DNA of 23,029 nt from an uncultured Streptococcus sp. (GCA_934215455.1 CAKPZX010000028.1:1-23029); one strand, 5' to 3'. Counted from the stretch's first letter, positions 8,545 to 14,890 are shown. Made by a program: numbers and translations. The notes: generated from the letters alone by a model not told the origin.

Positions 8545-9268
8545 TATTTTAACCGTAAAAGATGTAAGTTTCTCTTTTGGAGATAAAGCAGTTTTAAATA
8601 ATGTATCACTAGAAGTGCAAAAAGGAGAAATCGTCTCTATTCTAGGTCCGAGTGGGGTAGGGAAATCAACCTTGTTTAATTTAATTGCTGGGATCCTTCC
8701 CTTACAAAAGGGTACCATAGAAGTAGATAATGCTCCGATCTCCTTTGGGAAAGTCAGCTATATGCTACAAAAGGATCTTTTGTTGGAACATAAGACAGTA
8801 TTGGGAAATATTATTCTTCCCCTTCAATTAAAAAAGATTCCTAAGGAAGAGGCGGCATCTACAGCTCTAAAATTGTTAGATGAATTTAAATTGGGAAGTA
8901 TCGCCAACCTTTATCCCAATGCGCTGAGTGGGGGAATGCGGCAACGGGTGGCGCTATTGAGAACCTATCTTCTGGGTCATTCTGTCTTCCTATTAGATGA
9001 AGCTTTTAGTGCCTTAGATGAATTGACAAGGCAGGATCTTTATCACTGGTATCTAGACAGTAAGGAACGTCTTGGTCTCACCACTCTAGTGATCACTCAT
9101 AGTATCGAAGAAGCTTTGACATTGAGTGACCGGATCTATATCTTAAATCATAATCCCGGTGAAATTATTGCAGATCTTCCTTTAAAATGGGATCCAGCAA
9201 CGGATAGGGACTGGCAACAATTGCAATATAAAAAACGAATCATAGAATTATTAGCTGAATTTCATTGA
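8537..9268 (+). CDS. thiZ: ThiZ-like ABC transporter ATP-binding protein
   Basis: The 243-residue ATPase would energise the thiXY importer. Motifs in order: Walker A GPSGVGKST near residues 37-45, Q-loop MLQKD near 77, signature LSGGMRQR near 132-139, Walker B VFLLDEAFSALD near 152-163, and switch histidine in ITHSIEEAL near 190. The GTG start at 8537 is forced, since the codon before it is an in-frame TAG; the only other option would be a rare start further in. The start lies inside the thiY end (8-base overlap) and no proper Shine-Dalgarno is seen (the nearest AAAGG is 20 bases away), so translation probably depends on ribosomes finishing thiY. No clear terminator follows; the rpsD promoter begins 16 bases later. 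Confidence 0.92.
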   Translation: MTDILTVKDVSFSFGDKAVLNNVSLEVQKGEIVSILGPSGVGKSTLFNLIAGILPLQKGTIEVDNAPISFGKVSYMLQKDLLLEHKTVLGNIILPLQLKKIPKEEAASTALKLLDEFKLGSIANLYPNALSGGMRQRVALLRTYLLGHSVFLLDEAFSALDELTRQDLYHWYLDSKERLGLTTLVITHSIEEALTLSDRIYILNHNPGEIIADLPLKWDPATDRDWQQLQYKKRIIELLAEFH

Positions 9269-9284
9269 AATTGTTTTGAAGGAC

Positions 9285-9313
9285 TTTACAAAGTTTCTAT
9301 TCCGTGATAGAAT
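9285..9313 (+). promoter_or_regulatory. rpsD promoter
   Basis: TTTACA (9285-9290), a 17-base spacer, then TAGAAT (9308-9313) preceded by TGA give an extended -10 (TGATAGAAT). RNA should begin near 9320. Confidence 0.85.
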
Positions 9314-9319
9314 AGAGTT

Positions 9320-9473
9320 TGTGCGAAATGACAGCAGGACAAAATGAAGCTCGTCAACAGGAAGCCAGCTAGAAAAGTAACCTTTGCTGTTTGGGCGAAG
9401 GCTTTCTGAACGAATCAGGTTTGTCTAAAACGTTATTTCCTACAAAAATTATTTTTATAGGAGGACATTTTAA
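9320..9473 (+). promoter_or_regulatory. rpsD 5' leader with ribosome-site-hiding hairpin
   Basis: The leader is about 154 bases, long for a single ribosomal protein gene. Near its end TCCTA (9438-9442) pairs with TAGGA (9458-9462), with AAAAA/TTTTT continuing the stem across one C-A mismatch and a TTA loop. The right arm covers most of the Shine-Dalgarno TAGGAGG (9458-9464). In Bacillus, S4 represses its own gene through a structured leader; the same use here is inference. The rest of the leader holds GAAGCC and GGCTTT segments that could close a larger stem. Confidence 0.6.
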
Positions 9474-10085
9474 ATGTCACGTTATACAGGACCATCTTGG
9501 AAACAATCTCGCCGTCTTGGCTTGTCACTTACAGGTACAGGTAAAGAATTGGCACGTCGTAACTACGTACCAGGTCAACACGGACCAAACAACCGTTCAA
9601 AATTATCAGAATACGGTTTGCAATTAGCTGAGAAACAAAAACTTCGTTTCTCTTACGGACTTGGTGAAAAACAATTCCGTAACTTGTTCGTACAAGCTAC
9701 TAAAGTTAAAGAAGGAACTGTCGGTTTCAACTTCATGCTTCTTTTGGAACGTCGTTTGGATAACGTTGTTTACCGTCTTGGACTTGCGACTACTCGTCGT
9801 CAAGCTCGTCAATTCGTTAACCACGGTCACATCCTTGTTGACGGAAAACGCGTTGATATCCCTTCATACCGCGTAACTCCAGGTCAAGTGATCTCAGTTC
9901 GCGAAAAATCAGCTAAAGTTCCAGCTATTCTTGAAGCTGTTGAAGCTACAGTTGGACGTCCAGCATTCGTATCATTCGATGCTGACAAACTTGAAGGTTC
10001 ATTGACTCGCCTTCCAGAACGTGATGAAATCAACCCAGAAATCAACGAAGCACTTGTCGTTGAATTCTATAACAAGATGCTTTAA
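9474..10085 (+). CDS. rpsD: 30S ribosomal protein S4
   Basis: The 203-residue product is S4, a primary 16S rRNA binder that starts assembly of the 30S body. The N-terminus [19 protein letters not shown] and the S4 RNA-binding domain ([12 protein letters not shown].. to [16 protein letters not shown], about residues 91-138) are characteristic. No cysteines are seen, so this is the zinc-free form. Codon use is strongly biased to the GTT/CGT/GGT type, as in highly expressed genes. The start is ATG 9474, 9 bases after AGGAGG (9459-9464). It has its own promoter and terminator. Confidence 0.99.
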   Translation: MSRYTGPSWKQSRRLGLSLTGTGKELARRNYVPGQHGPNNRSKLSEYGLQLAEKQKLRFSYGLGEKQFRNLFVQATKVKEGTVGFNFMLLLERRLDNVVYRLGLATTRRQARQFVNHGHILVDGKRVDIPSYRVTPGQVISVREKSAKVPAILEAVEATVGRPAFVSFDADKLEGSLTRLPERDEINPEINEALVVEFYNKML

Positions 10086-10103
10086 TTTTAAGAAAAAACT
10101 TGC

Positions 10104-10135
10104 AAAAAGCCTACAACAGTGGGCTTTTTGTTTTG
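10104..10135 (+). terminator. rpsD terminator
   Basis: AAAAAGCC (10104-10111) pairs with GGCTTTTT (10122-10129), with further pairs towards an AACA loop, followed by a T-rich tail. A second, weaker fold, AAGGGG (10140-10145) with CCCCTT (10163-10168), lies just downstream. Confidence 0.9.
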
Positions 10136-10195
10136 TCTCAAGGGGTGATTTCTTGCTTTGCTCCCCTTTTTGTTCACTTACAAATTCTCTAAAGC

Positions 10196-10221
10196 TGTTT
10201 CATTAAATGAAACAATTTTTT
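10196..10221. repeat. 19-bp perfect palindrome TGTTTCATTAAATGAAACA with T-run
   Basis: TGTTTCATT-A-AATGAAACA (10196-10214) is a perfect inverted repeat followed by ATTTTTT. It may be a low-GC backup terminator for rpsD. Its outer half-sites TGTTTCA and TGAAACA are those of parS but separated by five bases instead of two, so I do not call it a ParB site. Confidence 0.45.
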
Positions 10222-10249
10222 GTTTTCTTAAAACCGAAACCTGCTAATA

Positions 10250-10277
10250 AAAAAATCCTGATCTATCTAGATCAGGA
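10250..10277 (-). terminator. Terminator of the TetR regulator gene
   Basis: On the minus strand CCTGATC (10276-10270) pairs with GATCAGG (10263-10257) around a six-base loop, followed by a run of T (the A tract at 10249-10255). It begins 8 bases after the stop of the regulator gene. Confidence 0.88.
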
Positions 10278-10284
10278 GGCACTG

Positions 10285-10818
10285 TTACCGTAGCATTTTC
10301 ATTAAAAATTCAGCCATTTGTTGAGGGCTTTCTTTTTTTCCCCGAGAAACCCACATTTGACAGACTCCGAAGAAGGCATTGGTCAGATAGACAGAACTGT
10401 ATACTCTTTCAATATCTGTTAATGATTTATGACTATAGCGCTCTTGCAAACTATCAACCAGAAGAATCTGTAATTTATGTCGTAAGAAGGTTTGGATCTC
10501 CTTGGTTCCATTCTCTGTCAGAAGAACCGCAAAGAGTGGCTCCTTGGTTAGAAATTCGAACACTTCTGTAATCGCTTGGCGCTTGTCGTCTTGGTGTTTA
10601 TCAAAGATGTATTCAAGCTTGTGAAAGAGTGCTTGTTGGTAGCGCTCGATCATGTCGTACTTGTCTCGATAGTGGGTATAAAAGCTAGAGCGACTAATAC
10701 CGGATTCTTGTGCTAACTCAACCGTTGTGATTTGGTCGAACGATTCCTTTTCGAGTAGTCGAACCATCGCCTCCTCGATATTTCGTTTTGTTTTTAATCG
10801 TTTATTGCTCTCAGTCAT
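10285..10818 (-). CDS. TetR/AcrR-family transcriptional regulator
   Basis: The 177-residue DNA-binding protein has an N-terminal TetR helix-turn-helix (TKRNIEEAMVRLLEKESF through ITTVELAQESGISRSSFYTHY, about residues 10-52) and a mostly helical C-terminal ligand/dimer domain. I start at ATG 10818, 7 bases after AAAAAGGA; the frame can be extended to a TTG at 10839, but that would swallow the ribosome site. It is divergent from the YhgE/Pip gene and has operator-like repeats on both sides of the shared promoter region, so it most likely represses both itself and that neighbour. The ligand is unknown. Confidence 0.9.
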   Translation of the reverse strand: MTESNKRLKTKRNIEEAMVRLLEKESFDQITTVELAQESGISRSSFYTHYRDKYDMIERYQQALFHKLEYIFDKHQDDKRQAITEVFEFLTKEPLFAVLLTENGTKEIQTFLRHKLQILLVDSLQERYSHKSLTDIERVYSSVYLTNAFFGVCQMWVSRGKKESPQQMAEFLMKMLR

Positions 10819-10841
10819 CTGTTCATCCTTTTTGCACAAAA

Positions 10842-10859
10842 TTATACACAGTGTCTAAA
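10842..10859. promoter_or_regulatory. Operator 1, TTATACACAGTGTCTAAA
   Basis: This 18-bp site has a near-symmetric core (ACACAGTGT). It is 17/18 identical to the reverse complement of operator 2 (10918-10935). On the minus strand it includes TATAAT of a likely -10 for the TetR gene, so a bound repressor would block that gene. Confidence 0.8.
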
Positions 10860-10874
10860 AATAAGATTTTCTAC

Positions 10875-10902
10875 TTGTGAAAATTTTTAGAAACTGTATA
10901 AT
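10875..10902 (+). promoter_or_regulatory. Promoter of the YhgE/Pip gene
   Basis: TTGTGA (10875-10880), a 16-base spacer, then TATAAT (10897-10902). RNA would begin near 10909, so operator 2 (10918-10935) lies in the first bases of the transcript, a good position for repression. Confidence 0.8.
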
Positions 10903-10917
10903 CTATTATATCAGAAA

Positions 10918-10935
10918 TTTAGACAATGTGTATAA
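10918..10935. promoter_or_regulatory. Operator 2, TTTAGACAATGTGTATAA
   Basis: It is the inverted copy of operator 1 with one mismatch in the centre. The centre-to-centre distance is 76 bp. It ends 2 bases before the AAGGAG ribosome site of the YhgE/Pip gene. Confidence 0.8.
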
Positions 10936-10951
10936 AAAGGAGACAAAAAAT

Positions 10952-13747
10952 ATGATGAAAGAATGGAAGGCTGTTCTTAAAAAGCCAACATTTATCATTG
11001 TCATGATTGGAGTTGCGTTGATTCCAGCTCTTTATAATGTTATTTTTCTATCTTCCATGTGGGATCCATATGGAAAGGTTTCGGATCTTCCTGTAGCGGT
11101 TGTCAATAAGGATCAATCTGCTACATATAATGGACAAAAGATGGAAATCGGAAAAGACATGGTGTCCAATTTGAAGAACAATGATTCACTTGATTTTCAT
11201 TTTGTAGATGAGAAAGCTGCGAAAGATGGTCTTAAAAATGGCGATTATTATATGATTGTAACCCTGCCTGAGGATCTTTCAAAAAAAGCTAGCTCCATCT
11301 TAACCAATCATCCGGAACAGATGACAATTGATTACCAAACGTCCAGTGGTCATAGTTTTATCGCAGGGAAAATGAGCGACACTGCGATGACAAAAATGAA
11401 GCAGTCAGTGGCTGAAAAAGTGACCAATACTTATACAACAGCTTTATTTTCTAAAATGGGATCGCTTAAAACTGGTATGGGGACAGCGGCAGATGGAAGT
11501 GCTAAATTAGCAGATGGTGCAAGTAAATTGGAAGATGGTGGTCAAACACTGTCTACTAATTTGAATACATTGGCTCGTTCAAGCTTAGCATTTTCAGATG
11601 GTGCAACCACTCTTCGTACGGGTCTTGCGGCTTATACAGATGGTGTTGGTCAATTAGGAAATGGTCTCAATCAAATGGCTGGTCAACTTCCAAACTTGGT
11701 ATCTGGCGTCAATCAATTAAATAATGGGTTTGGTACTTTTAATACAGGCTTGATGGCTTACGCTACCGGAGTGGATCGATTAGGAAATGGTCTCAATCAA
11801 ATGGCGAGTCAAACCCCTCAGTTGGCCTCAGGAGTTGGTCAGTTAACCAGCGGTATGGGTACCCTCAATGATGGTCTTGGGAATTATACCAATGGTGTGC
11901 GTCAATTGAATTCAGGCCTGTCTAACTTTTCAAATGGTTTAGCAACCTATACAAATGGAGTCGCTACTTTATCAGAGGGAGCGGGTCAATTAAGTAGTCA
12001 ATCTGCTACCCTTCGAAATGGGGTTTCACAATTAGAGTCAGGTATTCAAACATTATCAAGCCAGCTACAAGCTTCTACAAGTCAATCAGCTCAGATTGAT
12101 CAATTGGCAGCTGGTTTAAACCAATTAAATGCAGCGATTCAAAATGCTACAGTAGATACCAGTCAACTTTCGTCTGGATTGACGAGTATTGCGAATTCAG
12201 CTCAATCAATCCTTGCTTCAGCCCAAGCGGATCGTGCAAATGCCCTTGCAAGTGTGCAAGGGACAGCAGCCTATCAAGCAATGACAGCTGACCAACAAGC
12301 GGAAATCAATGCGGCGATATCATCGAGCCCAAGCTCGAGTGAAACGGCGGCTCAAGGAATCTTGACTACGATTCAAACGATCCAAGGTAGTTTGAATACA
12401 GGAAATAGCTTGACACAACTGCAAACGGCAGCCAATCAAGTTTTACCGACAGCTTCTTCTACCTTGACAGACTTGTCAAGTGGCTTGTCTAAGATCCAAT
12501 CCGCAGTTAGTGGACAATTGTTGCCAGCTAGTCAAACCATCAGTCAAGGGATCGGCGCTTATACAGCTGGTGTCGATAAAATCGCTAATGGAGCAACCCA
12601 ACTTCAGACGAATAGCAGTACTTTAACAAATGGGGCTAGTCAGTTAGCAGCAGGTGTTGGTCAACTAGATAGTAAATCATCAGAATTACTTGCAGGAAGC
12701 AATCAATTGGCTTCTGGTCTAGGTGAGTTAAATGGGAAGATGCCTGCCTTGACATCAGGCATGAATCAACTGGCTTCAGGCGCGACCCAATTAACAGGTA
12801 AGTCGGGTGAATTGGTTGCTGGTGCTGGAAAATTAGCTGAAGGTGTAGGGCAATTGAACAGCAAGACTCCAGAGTTGGCAGGTGGTGTCAATAAACTTGT
12901 CACTGGTGTCAATCAGTTGACAGAAAAATCAGGTCAATTGGTGACTGGGGCTGATAAACTAGCCGACGGTGCAAATCAAATCTCAGATGGGTCCAGCAAA
13001 TTAGCAGCAGGTGGCCAAACATTGACAAATGGTTTAGGTGAATTAGCAACAGGAAGCCAAACCTTGAGTCAAGGATTAAACGATGCTAAGGGACAATTGA
13101 ATGTGGCTACAACTGAAAAAGAAAACGCTAAAACCTTAGCAGATCCTGTCACTTTGTCTAAAACAGATCGTGACAATGTCCCGGTGAATGGTGTCGGAAT
13201 GGCTCCTTATATGATCTCTGTAGCACTCTTTGTTTGTGCCTTGTCAACTAATATGATCTTTGCAAAATTGCCATCCGGTCGTCATCCTGAAAGTCGCTGG
13301 GCATGGTTTAAATCTCGCTTTGAGATCAACGGAACGATTGCGGTGATTGCAGGAGTCTTGGTCTATGGTGCCGTTCACTTGATTGGTTTATCAGCTAATC
13401 ATGAGATGGCTACTCTCTTCCTTTGTGTGATTGGTAGTGTGGCCTTCATGTCTATCGTGACTGCTTTGACAACATGGCAAAGAAAGATCGGTGCTTTCCT
13501 TTCCTTGATCCTCTTGCTCTTGCAATTGGCTTCTAGTGCAGGAACTTATCCTCTGGCTTTGACAAATGGATTTTTCCAAGCCATTCATCCATTCTTGCCA
13601 ATGAGCTATACCGTTTCTGGTCTTCGTCAAACGATTTCGATGACAGGAGAAATTGGAAATCAATTGGCCTTTCTTCTGATAACCATTGTTCTTTTTGCAG
13701 GACTAGGAATGTGGTTCTATAATCCAAAAAAATATGAAGAGGACTAA
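10952..13747 (+). CDS. YhgE/Pip-domain membrane protein with long repeat region
   Basis: The 931-residue protein has the YhgE/Pip layout. One membrane helix lies near residues 14-34, followed by an extracytoplasmic YhgE_N-like domain (DLPVAVVNKDQSATYNGQ near 48-65). A long region (about 178-720) is built of near-heptad units ending in DG, NG, SG or TG (for example LGNGLNQMA, LASGVGQLTSG, KLADGANQISDGSSKLAAGG). Five further membrane helices follow (about 748-930). Start ATG 10952 follows AAGGAG at 10937-10942; a longer frame from 10877 runs through the promoter and is rejected. The family includes the lactococcal phage infection protein Pip, and the architecture resembles EsaA; some members act near drug-export or secretion systems. 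Its role here is unknown. Control by the adjacent TetR is likely. Confidence 0.88.
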   Translation: MMKEWKAVLKKPTFIIVMIGVALIPALYNVIFLSSMWDPYGKVSDLPVAVVNKDQSATYNGQKMEIGKDMVSNLKNNDSLDFHFVDEKAAKDGLKNGDYYMIVTLPEDLSKKASSILTNHPEQMTIDYQTSSGHSFIAGKMSDTAMTKMKQSVAEKVTNTYTTALFSKMGSLKTGMGTAADGSAKLADGASKLEDGGQTLSTNLNTLARSSLAFSDGATTLRTGLAAYTDGVGQLGNGLNQMAGQLPNLVSGVNQLNNGFGTFNTGLMAYATGVDRLGNGLNQMASQTPQLASGVGQLTSGMGTLNDGLGNYTNGVRQLNSGLSNFSNGLATYTNGVATLSEGAGQLSSQSATLRNGVSQLESGIQTLSSQLQASTSQSAQIDQLAAGLNQLNAAIQNATVDTSQLSSGLTSIANSAQSILASAQADRANALASVQGTAAYQAMTADQQAEINAAISSSPSSSETAAQGILTTIQTIQGSLNTGNSLTQLQTAANQVLPTASSTLTDLSSGLSKIQSAVSGQLLPASQTISQGIGAYTAGVDKIANGATQLQTNSSTLTNGASQLAAGVGQLDSKSSELLAGSNQLASGLGELNGKMPALTSGMNQLASGATQLTGKSGELVAGAGKLAEGVGQLNSKTPELAGGVNKLVTGVNQLTEKSGQLVTGADKLADGANQISDGSSKLAAGGQTLTNGLGELATGSQTLSQGLNDAKGQLNVATTEKENAKTLADPVTLSKTDRDNVPVNGVGMAPYMISVALFVCALSTNMIFAKLPSGRHPESRWAWFKSRFEINGTIAVIAGVLVYGAVHLIGLSANHEMATLFLCVIGSVAFMSIVTALTTWQRKIGAFLSLILLLLQLASSAGTYPLALTNGFFQAIHPFLPMSYTVSGLRQTISMTGEIGNQLAFLLITIVLFAGLGMWFYNPKKYEED

Positions 13748-13755
13748 TCTTCAGG

Positions 13756-13786
13756 AACTCCCAACAGAATGTGTTGGGAGTTTTTT
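13756..13786 (+). terminator. Terminator of the YhgE/Pip gene
   Basis: A perfect 11-bp stem, AACTCCCAACA (13756-13766) with TGTTGGGAGTT (13772-13782), a five-base loop and T tract to 13786. Confidence 0.95.
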
Positions 13787-13801
13787 GTTTCATGTGAAAC
13801 A
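13786..13801. other. Candidate parS (ParB/Spo0J binding) site
   Basis: TGTTTCATGTGAAACA matches the published parS consensus TGTTTCACGTGAAACA at 15 of 16 bases, the change being C to T in the central CG. It is intergenic and lies in what looks like an origin-proximal segment (dnaC, rpsD and dlt are near the origin in streptococci), where parS sites are expected. Its first T belongs to the T tract of the preceding terminator. Confidence 0.65.
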
Positions 13802-13804
13802 AAA

Positions 13805-13828
13805 ATTCTCGCTTGTTTAAGCGAGAAT
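13805..13828. repeat. 24-base palindromic repeat, copy 1
   Basis: ATTCTCGCTT and AAGCGAGAAT form a perfect 10-bp inverted repeat around GTTT. A second copy at 14089-14112 is identical at 21 of 24 positions and in the same orientation. Confidence 0.75.
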
Positions 13829-13856
13829 CAGATTGAAGACAAAGTCATATTAAAAA

Positions 13857-13975
13857 CTTTCCTTAGGTGAGTACGGACGTCAGCGAACTTCTTCGAAGTT
13901 CCAAGACTAATTATTGAGCCTAAGGTCTCAATAATTCCGAGTGCCTGAAACGTTATTTTTTCAGGCACTTTTCTC
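13857..13975 (+). other. Cluster of hairpins: candidate small structured RNA or intergenic repeat element
   Basis: The stretch from 13802 to 14117 has no gene. Within it three strong stems lie in close order: GAACTTC/GAAGTTC (13885-13891 with 13895-13901), AATTATTGAG/CTCAATAATT (13909-13918 with 13927-13936) and AGTGCCTGAAA/TTTCAGGCACT (13940-13950 with 13959-13969, followed by TTTTCTC). The loop of the second stem carries CCTAAGG (13919-13925), complementary to CCTTAGG at 13861-13867, so a pseudoknot or alternative stem is possible. No convincing promoter is seen. It contains CGTCAGCG, a short string also found in pneumococcal BOX elements as I remember them, but does not otherwise match BOX. 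Confidence 0.5.
13940..13973 (+). terminator. Terminator-like hairpin ending the structured intergenic stretch
   Basis: An 11-bp perfect stem with an 8-base loop is followed by TTTTCTC on the plus strand only. No plus-strand gene precedes it apart from the already terminated YhgE/Pip gene, so it either ends a small RNA or is part of a repeat element. Confidence 0.6.
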
Positions 13976-14012
13976 ACAGCGGAAAGTTTCGGTATTCCTC
14001 TGAATAGATATT

Positions 14013-14039
14013 AAAATTGGAACTCATTCTAATTTTTTT
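14013..14039 (+). terminator. Low-GC terminator-like hairpin
   Basis: AAAATTGGAA (14013-14022) pairs with TTCTAATTTT (14027-14036, one G-T pair) around CTCA and runs into seven T. It is almost all A/T and may be fortuitous. Confidence 0.35.
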
Positions 14040-14088
14040 GCAGAATCATTTAACTTATTTTACTTTAAAAAAGTTTGTCTAGATTCTA

Positions 14089-14112
14089 ATTCTCTCTTGT
14101 CTAGGCGAGAAT
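14089..14112. repeat. 24-base palindromic repeat, copy 2
   Basis: ATTCTCTCTTGTCTAGGCG and following bases match copy 1 (13805-13828) at 21 of 24 positions. The outer six base pairs are kept while the inner stem is degraded. It ends 5 bases before the stop codon of the minus-strand lipoprotein gene. Confidence 0.7.
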
Positions 14113-14117
14113 GATTA

Positions 14118-14801
14118 TTATTTAAAGAAGACGACATCAGGATTTGGCGTAATATAGAGAAGTTGGTCGTTTTCAAAGACCAGTTGGATGGTGTTGTTTT
14201 TATAGGTGTAAATGGTATAGTCTACTCCGGATTTAGAAGCTTGTTTGAGATCAACAGCTCCCATCAAAAAGGCGTGAGCTTGTTCCCCTGTGATTTTTCC
14301 CTCGTGGTAGAGTCCTTTAATATTTTCTAATTCGGTATTTTCAAAAGATTCGGCAATATAAGCAGGGTCTGTTATTTGTTTCTCTGGATTCCCAAGAATT
14401 GTTTGGACAAGGGCAGTGGTATATCCTTCATAATCCGGCGTCTGGGCAAAAATAGTATCGCCATTTCTAGAGTAGGCCACTTTTAGGTTTCCTGTCGCAT
14501 AAATCTTATCTTTTGGAGCTTCTTGAGCATTTTTAGGGAGTCCTTCGGTTGTGACGATGTCAGAAGAGGGCTGCGTTGTGGTTGAAGGAGAGCTAGAGGA
14601 GTTGCTTGAGTTATTTGAACTAGTTGAACGACTCGGGTGGCTAGAACGACTCGAGCTACTTTTTTTAAAGGTTTTCTTTTTTGAACTGGTAGTTGTTGGT
14701 TCTTTTTTAAAGTTGATCTTAAGATCCGGCACACAGGCTGATAGAAAAAGAAGAGACAGCAAGAGTGTGAAGAAAAGAGGGAGTGTTTGTTTTTTCATCA
14801 T
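14118..14801 (-). CDS. Ser/Thr-rich lipoprotein, DUF4947-like
   Basis: The 227-residue predicted lipoprotein has a signal ending in lipobox LSAC (cysteine at residue 23). A low-complexity Ser/Thr/Lys linker (about residues 37-82) probably spans the cell wall. A globular C-terminal domain follows (about 85-227), with YATGNLKVAYSRNGDTIFA and ending TPNPDVVFFK. It resembles the DUF4947 lipoproteins of streptococci, which have no assigned function; this family match is from memory. ATGs at 14801 and 14798 compete; AAAGGAA fits the second slightly better. It has its own extended -10 promoter and follows the beta-helix lipoprotein gene on the same strand, separated by a terminator. Its domain could bind a peptide or wall component, but nothing shows that. 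Confidence 0.75.
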   Translation of the reverse strand: MMKKQTLPLFFTLLLSLLFLSACVPDLKINFKKEPTTTSSKKKTFKKSSSSRSSHPSRSTSSNNSSNSSSSPSTTTQPSSDIVTTEGLPKNAQEAPKDKIYATGNLKVAYSRNGDTIFAQTPDYEGYTTALVQTILGNPEKQITDPAYIAESFENTELENIKGLYHEGKITGEQAHAFLMGAVDLKQASKSGVDYTIYTYKNNTIQLVFENDQLLYITPNPDVVFFK

Positions 14802-14830
14802 GTTCCTTTCGATAAGCTGATTGATTTTCT

Positions 14831-14839
14831 ATTCTATCA
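14831..14839 (-). promoter_or_regulatory. Extended -10 of the DUF4947-like lipoprotein gene
   Basis: On the minus strand TGATAGAAT (14839-14831) is a TGn-extended -10 with no good -35; the upstream sequence is the T tract of the preceding terminator. RNA would begin near 14824, about 23 bases before the start codon. Confidence 0.6.
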
Positions 14840-14852
14840 TAAAAAGGGTAAC

Positions 14853-14882
14853 AAAAAAAGGTCAGGAAGAAATCCTGCCTTT
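14853..14882 (-). terminator. Terminator of the beta-helix lipoprotein gene
   Basis: On the minus strand AAGGCAGGA pairs with TCCTGACCTT (one bulged base) around TTTCT, followed by seven T (the A run at 14853-14859). It begins 9 bases after the stop codon. Confidence 0.85.
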
Positions 14883-14890
14883 GTTTGTTA

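Noticed and set aside
9391..9627. 78-codon frame in the rpsD leader and 5' end
   Set aside because: It has no ribosome site, runs into rpsD out of frame and resembles no family I know. It is a by-product of the leader.
10021..10206. 61-codon frame across the rpsD end and its terminator
   Set aside because: It starts inside rpsD, reads through the terminator hairpin and has no ribosome site.
10877..10951. N-terminal 25-codon extension of the YhgE/Pip protein
   Set aside because: It would cover the -10 box, the transcription start and operator 2. AAGGAG before ATG 10952 gives the natural start.
11470..13115. CRISPR-like or tandem DNA repeat array
   Set aside because: The repeats are protein-coding near-heptads in frame with the YhgE/Pip gene; spacing and sequence vary as in a coiled, degenerate protein repeat.
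13857..13975. Pneumococcal BOX or RUP element
   Set aside because: Only a short string (CGTCAGCG) recalls BOX. The box A/B/C order and RUP ends, as I remember them, are not present.
14551..14820. 89-codon plus-strand frame rich in Leu/Glu
   Set aside because: It is the antisense of the Ser-rich linker of the lipoprotein, which gives long open frames by composition alone.
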